Positions 6,353 through 10,475 of a stretch of DNA of 10,475 bases are shown here, in pieces. The DNA is from Pseudomonadota bacterium. GTDB taxonomy: Bacteria; Desulfobacterota; Desulfobacteria; Desulfobacterales; Desulfobacteraceae. A program made the position numbers and the translations under genes. Numbering within the stretch: the stretch's first letter is position 1; every line of letters starts with the position of its first letter. The stretch covers positions 1 to 10,475 of the forward strand of contig JAHIVS010000278.1 in the NCBI GenBank assembly GCA_018816605.1. Direction: 5' to 3'. Under the pieces are notes generated by a model. It was given only the letters and a program-made list of their open reading frames with translations, did not search any database and had not been told where the DNA came from.

Positions 6353-7489
6353 TCATAAGACCGGATAGATCATCTCCTGGCGATACCCGGTGACCACCCG
6401 GATATATCCTTTGAGCATCTGATCTGTTTTTTTGTCACCGGTATCCACTAAAAAAGGTTCTCCCTTAAGCGTTCCGATTTTTTCAAGGGTGGCGCCCACC
6501 CGGATGTTCTCTTTTCCTGCCCGTTGGATAATCTCTGGGCTGATCTGATGGTTTCCCCGGCCAAAAAGATAGCCCTGGCCACCGATGGGAGTAATAATAA
6601 TCTTAAAAGGACGATCCTTGATGATCTCTAAAATCTGTTTTTCAGAAGCATCTTTTTTAATGAGCTGACGGTTTTGAACCACATCCACCCCCAAAAGACT
6701 GTGGGCAAGGTTCAGGTTGGACAGAATCGGCCGGGTGGTGGACCCGGGTCCCACCAGATAAAAAGTAGCAGCTTCCATGGCATCGATCATGGCAAGCGCA
6801 ATGAGATTCTGGGAGGCCTCCTGGCTTAAGGGGGTGCCGGCTTTTCGGCTCTGGATGCGACGCCCCATGTCCGGCACCTTGAGATACCCGTAAAGCCGTG
6901 TGCTCACCCGGCCCTTCCGATAGGCGTCCTCATCAATATCCAGCACCTCCTGTGCACAAACCCGGCATTTTTTGTCCAGAAACAATTGGGCCAACTGGCC
7001 GGCTGTTTCCGGGGTGGTGGCAAAAACCGGGGAATGGATCTTGACACCGGCAGGAACCCCAATCACCGGAAGACTCTCCCCCAGGGCTGCACAAACGTCA
7101 CGGGCCGTGCCGTCCCCCCCCACGAAAAGGAGAATATCCGCCCCAAGGGCCTGAATTTTTTGGACAGCGGCAATGGTATCTGCCCCGGATGTTGTTTTTG
7201 CCAGGGGCATGTCCAAAACCAAGGGAGAAAAGCCTGCTGCCCTGACAATTTCTTCCCCCATTGGTCCCGGCGGGGTCAGGATCAGCAATCCCTCTTTGCC
7301 CGGCTGGCTTTGGCCCGAGCTGTATAGGTCTGAGGCTTCTTTCAGGCTTTCCAGGGCCCGGGCTGCCTTTTGGGATGCCAGGGGTCGGGCCCCCAGGGCA
7401 ATGGCTTTTTCTGCCATGCCATCGGTGCCCTTGAGCCCTACCCTGCCACCCAGACCGGCTATGGGGTTGATGATAAATCCCAGTTTCAC
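6353..7489 (-). CDS. ATP-NAD kinase family protein (AcoX/COG3199-like)
   Basis: This family is predicted to phosphorylate NAD to NADP with ATP or polyphosphate; the related AcoX proteins accompany acetoin dehydrogenase genes and their exact role is unsettled. The 378-residue protein starts KLGFIINPIAGLGG, typical of the group. The kinase motif GGDGTARD is at 124-131, GVPAGVKIHSPVFA at 144-157, EVLDIDEDAYR with YGYLKVP at ~181-206, GPGSTTRP at 247-254, and a C-terminal region with ITPIGGQGYLFGRGN. The start is GTG at 7489, 12 bases after the gcvPB-like stop; the Shine-Dalgarno-like AAAGGG overlaps that stop, so the two genes are probably translated together. Activity on NAD rather than another substrate is inferred from the family. 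Confidence 0.87.
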   Translation of the reverse strand: MKLGFIINPIAGLGGRVGLKGTDGMAEKAIALGARPLASQKAARALESLKEASDLYSSGQSQPGKEGLLILTPPGPMGEEIVRAAGFSPLVLDMPLAKTTSGADTIAAVQKIQALGADILLFVGGDGTARDVCAALGESLPVIGVPAGVKIHSPVFATTPETAGQLAQLFLDKKCRVCAQEVLDIDEDAYRKGRVSTRLYGYLKVPDMGRRIQSRKAGTPLSQEASQNLIALAMIDAMEAATFYLVGPGSTTRPILSNLNLAHSLLGVDVVQNRQLIKKDASEKQILEIIKDRPFKIIITPIGGQGYLFGRGNHQISPEIIQRAGKENIRVGATLEKIGTLKGEPFLVDTGDKKTDQMLKGYIRVVTGYRQEMIYPVL

Positions 7490-7501
7490 AAAAAGATCCC
7501 T

Positions 7502-9079
7502 TTATTTTTTGGCTGTCTTTCTCAGATAGCTTCTCCAGGTAATGGCCCATTGATCCGGATCATCCGACGGCGACCCATCCACCTGGTGGCAGACAGAGCG
7601 ATGGGGGGCGGAGCGAATGATCTCAGGGTTTTCATAGGCTTCCTGGAATACATGTTTCAGGGTATTGATATACTCATCCAGATCATCCCGGGAGGGGGTT
7701 TCCGTGGGTTCCAGGGTCATGGGCTCGGCAATATGGTAGGGATGATGGCTGGTCCAATAATGCATCCCAAAGTCCATCATCCTGCGCTGGATATCCCCGG
7801 AGGTGATCCCGGTATCTGCTGTCAATTTTTCAATGGTGTACCGAACCTGCTCAATCCGCTGTTTGCCCTTAATATAGGGGGCATCCACACAGGGGATTTC
7901 CATGAGTTTTTTATACAGATAATTATTATTAAGAACCGCCACCTTGGCCACCTCGTAGAGACCTTCGGCTCCCAGACTCATGATCCAGGCATAGGCCTTG
8001 AGCACCACCGGCGCCACCCCGTAGAAAGAACGGATCTTGCCCACGGAACGCGAATCCCTAAGAAAGGAAGCATCAAATCCGAATGTACTGTCCTCTTTTT
8101 TGATGATCAATGGTCCGGGCAGATAGGGTTCCAACTCTTTGGTCACCCCGGTGGCACCACAGGCGGGACCGCCGCAGCCATGGGGGGTGGAAAAGGTTTT
8201 ATGCAGATTAAAAAAACACATATCAAACCCGGCTTCTTTGGCCCGGGTTACCCCGAGAAGCCCGTTGGCATTGGCCTGGTCATAGCCGCACAATCCCCCA
8301 TTCTCATGAATCAGACGTGTAAACTCCCTTACCCTGGGGTTATACACACCGGTGTCTTCGGGGTTGGCCACAAAAAAGGCAGCGGTTCGTTTGCCCACCG
8401 CCACCTTAAAGGCCTCAAAATCCGGATATCCATCCTTGTCCGGCGGAATATAAATGATCTTATACCCTTTGACCGCCGGAGCAGCCGCATCGGAAGGGTG
8501 GGAATAGAGGGTGGTGATGATCTCATCCCGGACATCCTGTTCTTTCTTGTCTTCAAAATACTTGTAGGCCATGGATGCCATGGCAAAAATCCCCTGGCTA
8601 CCGCCGCCGGGCTGAAAGGTAAACCGGTCAAGCCCTGAAATCTCCTTTAAAATCCCTTCGGTCCTGTGGAATATTTCCAGGATACCCTGAACCGTTTCTG
8701 TGGCCTGGAGGGGATGCAGTTCGGTCATTTGGGGCAATCTTGCCAATTGGTCGTTTATCTTGGGGCTGTACTTTACCGTACAGGTGCCCTGGCCAATCTC
8801 AATGTTCACATCGGCTCCCAGGGTTTCCTGGGACAGGCGCATGTAATGGCGCAGCACCCGGGGCTGGGAGATTTCAGGAAGGGCTGCAGGCGCTTTGCGG
8901 TGCATATGGGCCGGCAGAGAGGATATCCCGTCTCCCACCATCGCCCGGATATTACCTTCGGCTTTGGGGACCTGAATTCCCCGTTCCCCTTTGGTGCTCA
9001 ATTCAAATATAATGGGCTCGTCCCATTTGGCCTGGTGGAAATTTTCTCTGACCGTTGCGCTTCTATCAATTCGTTCCAT
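7502..9079 (-). CDS. GcvPB-like glycine dehydrogenase (decarboxylating) subunit 2, divergent
   Basis: The canonical protein is the PLP-carrying half of split P-protein, which decarboxylates glycine and transfers the aminomethyl group to lipoyl H-protein. This 525-residue protein is somewhat longer than usual. It keeps LPEISQPRVLRHYMRLS near 67-83, YDQANANGLLG near 266-276, and NLHKTFSTPHG with PLP-Schiff-base Lys294. Other blocks depart from the family: GQGTCTVKYSP (96-106) replaces the usual GSCTMKYNP; the AHGTNPAS block reads HPSDAAAP (194-201); QPGGGSQG (156-163) replaces QPAAGAHGE. It could be a genuine glycine decarboxylase of an odd clade or a paralogue for another amino acid. Start: AAAGGAG lies 6 bases before the ATG at 9079, 38 bases after the gcvPA-like stop. 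Family membership is firm; substrate is not. Confidence 0.85.
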   Translation of the reverse strand: MERIDRSATVRENFHQAKWDEPIIFELSTKGERGIQVPKAEGNIRAMVGDGISSLPAHMHRKAPAALPEISQPRVLRHYMRLSQETLGADVNIEIGQGTCTVKYSPKINDQLARLPQMTELHPLQATETVQGILEIFHRTEGILKEISGLDRFTFQPGGGSQGIFAMASMAYKYFEDKKEQDVRDEIITTLYSHPSDAAAPAVKGYKIIYIPPDKDGYPDFEAFKVAVGKRTAAFFVANPEDTGVYNPRVREFTRLIHENGGLCGYDQANANGLLGVTRAKEAGFDMCFFNLHKTFSTPHGCGGPACGATGVTKELEPYLPGPLIIKKEDSTFGFDASFLRDSRSVGKIRSFYGVAPVVLKAYAWIMSLGAEGLYEVAKVAVLNNNYLYKKLMEIPCVDAPYIKGKQRIEQVRYTIEKLTADTGITSGDIQRRMMDFGMHYWTSHHPYHIAEPMTLEPTETPSRDDLDEYINTLKHVFQEAYENPEIIRSAPHRSVCHQVDGSPSDDPDQWAITWRSYLRKTAKK

Positions 9080-9117
9080 TTATGTCTCCTTTTCTCGTTC
9101 CAATTTGGCAAACAGCA

Positions 9118-10475
9118 TCAGCCTGTGATCTCGGCAAGGGCTGCGACCAGGCAGTCAATATCTTCCTGGGCATGAATCTCGGTGACACAATAAAGGGCAG
9201 ACTGCCCCAGCTCCGGAAAATCCATTGATAGATCCTTGCCCCCGAAAATACCCCGGGATAAAAGGGCTTCGTTGATCTGGCTAATAGTTTTCCCGGTATC
9301 GGTGAAATCCACCACAAATTCCTTGAACCCAATGGATTGGAACCGACTTCCCTTGACATTTTTGATACCATTGAGCCGTTCAATGGCATAAAGCGCTTTT
9401 TGAAGAATGGTCTGGCCAATTTCCGCCATGCCATGGGGGCCCATGCTGGCCAGATACACCCCTGCAGTAATCCCCCACAGGGCCGCCTGGGTGCCCACAT
9501 ACTCTTTGCCATGCTCCCGATGATGACCAAAGGAGGTCCTGTCATAGGCCACATCGTCAAACCCGTATTCCCCTTTTTTCCGGGTGGGAACAATTCCAAA
9601 AAGCCGGGAGGGAAATTCCATGACATACCGTTCCTCGTCCCGGGTGGCCATGAACCCTGCCTGGCCGCCGCCATAATTCATGTGCATCCCCAGGGGCTGG
9701 AGCTCCCCACAGATAATGTCTGCCCCGTACTGGGCAGGGGGTGTCAAGACCCCAAGAGAAATCGGGTCCACGCCCACAATACTTTCCGCGCCCACCCCAT
9801 GGGCCAGATCAGAGATTTTTTGACCATGGACCTGAATAAATCCCAAAAAAGAGGGATTTTCAAAATAAACAGCTGCGGTACGTTCAGACAACCTGGAGGC
9901 AAGATCGGCGAGATCCAGCTGACCGGTCACAGGATCATGGCCCACCTGGATCAACTTTATATCCGGGCCGCAATAATTTTTCAAAATCAAAAATTTATCC
10001 GGATCCATGAGGTCCGGTACCAGGGCCTCTTTTCTGCCTGTCATCCGGGAAGCCATGCGGATGGAGGTGGCAGCTGCCTGGCACCAATCCATGGTGGGAA
10101 CATTGACCACCTCCATGTCCACCAGTTCCCCCATCATACTCTGGTATTCAAACAGGGACTGAAATCTGCCGAAATCATTGTACATCTCACCGCCATACCC
10201 GGTTAAAAACTCACCTCTGGAATTAATCTCATCGCAGATGGCCGGCACATAATGCTGCCAGCACCCGGCTCCCAGAAAATTAAGATTCTCTTCACAATGC
10301 CTGTTTTTAGAAAGAAGCTGCCTTACATGTTTTTTCAACTCGAATTCCGACCCCAAGGCCTTGGGCAGGTTCATATTTTGGGTTAACTTCAGGGAGGAAG
10401 GAATCTGCTCATGCAACTCTTCCAGGTTGGATAACCCCAGTTCTGCCAGCATCTGCGCCTGTATTTCTGGGACCG
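9118..10475 (-). CDS. GcvPA-like glycine dehydrogenase (decarboxylating) subunit 1, divergent, 5' end beyond the window
   Basis: The partner subunit of the GcvPB-like protein, which together form an alpha2beta2 P-protein-like PLP enzyme. The first Met in the window (10452) gives 444 residues, but no Shine-Dalgarno precedes it, and the frame continues upstream as VPEIQAQ to the edge. Canonical GcvPA has about a dozen residues before MLAEIG, so the true start is probably just outside. Counting from that Met, family features are MLAELGLSNLEELHEQIP (1-18), FLGAGCWQHYVPAI (59-72) and FEYQSMMGELVDMEVVN (101-117). The near-invariant TPYQPEISQGTLQ block reads GGEMYNDFGRFQS (87-99), SMYDGATA reads TMDWCQAAA (120-128), and the region of LGGQSLG...FGGPH is LQPLGMHMNYGGGQAGF. 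Function on glycine is therefore doubtful. It is followed by the GcvPB-like gene after 38 bases. Confidence 0.83.
   Translation of the reverse strand, partial: VPEIQAQMLAELGLSNLEELHEQIPSSLKLTQNMNLPKALGSEFELKKHVRQLLSKNRHCEENLNFLGAGCWQHYVPAICDEINSRGEFLTGYGGEMYNDFGRFQSLFEYQSMMGELVDMEVVNVPTMDWCQAAATSIRMASRMTGRKEALVPDLMDPDKFLILKNYCGPDIKLIQVGHDPVTGQLDLADLASRLSERTAAVYFENPSFLGFIQVHGQKISDLAHGVGAESIVGVDPISLGVLTPPAQYGADIICGELQPLGMHMNYGGGQAGFMATRDEERYVMEFPSRLFGIVPTRKKGEYGFDDVAYDRTSFGHHREHGKEYVGTQAALWGITAGVYLASMGPHGMAEIGQTILQKALYAIERLNGIKNVKGSRFQSIGFKEFVVDFTDTGKTISQINEALLSRGIFGGKDLSMDFPELGQSALYCVTEIHAQEDIDCLVAALAEITG

Noticed and set aside
7370..8638. 422-codon open frame on the plus strand
   Set aside because: It is codon-aligned antisense to the GcvPB-like gene and runs across the junction into the kinase gene. 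The translation is low in recognisable motifs and is explained by codon bias of the real genes.
9337..10206. 289-codon open frame on the plus strand
   Set aside because: It is codon-aligned antisense to the GcvPA-like gene, with the same cause as the other antisense frames.

Overview
The window holds nine protein-coding genes, all on the minus strand, packed with short gaps or overlaps. In transcription order (right to left) they are: a GcvPA-like P-protein subunit cut by the right edge, a GcvPB-like P-protein subunit, an AcoX/COG3199-type ATP-NAD kinase homologue, a short-chain dehydrogenase/reductase, a complete HisP-J-Q-M type polar amino-acid ABC importer, and an ADP-forming acyl-CoA synthetase cut by the left edge. 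I see no tRNA, rRNA, CRISPR array, insertion sequence or integrase. No gap between genes exceeds about 150 bases.

Organism: split gcvPA/gcvPB genes, the AcoX-like kinase, the single-chain ADP-forming CoA ligase, moderate GC and codon style suggest an anaerobic Desulfobacterota member, perhaps a Desulfobacteraceae-like sulfate reducer. This is inference; no marker gene is present.

Layout: (1) 1-2062, ADP-forming acyl-CoA synthetase with the ATP-grasp half first and the CoA-binding/phosphohistidine half second. (2) 2063-2206, spacer with a possible promoter and a small inverted repeat. (3) 2207-5326, the transporter in the order ATPase, binding protein, permease Q, permease M; the two permeases overlap by one base, and hairpins lie before and after the binding-protein gene. 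(4) 5419-6204, an SDR. (5) 6353-7489, the ATP-NAD kinase homologue. (6) 7502-10475, the P-protein pair.

How they may work together: the genes read like a catabolic cassette in which a polar, perhaps cationic, amino compound is imported, decarboxylated by a PLP-dependent P-protein-like enzyme, oxidised with an NAD-linked SDR, and finally turned into an acyl-CoA whose thioester energy is recovered as ATP. The substrate is unknown. The most interesting point is that both P-protein subunits keep the fold-level pattern and the PLP lysine but have lost several near-invariant glycine-decarboxylase motifs. The pair may therefore not be an ordinary glycine cleavage enzyme.
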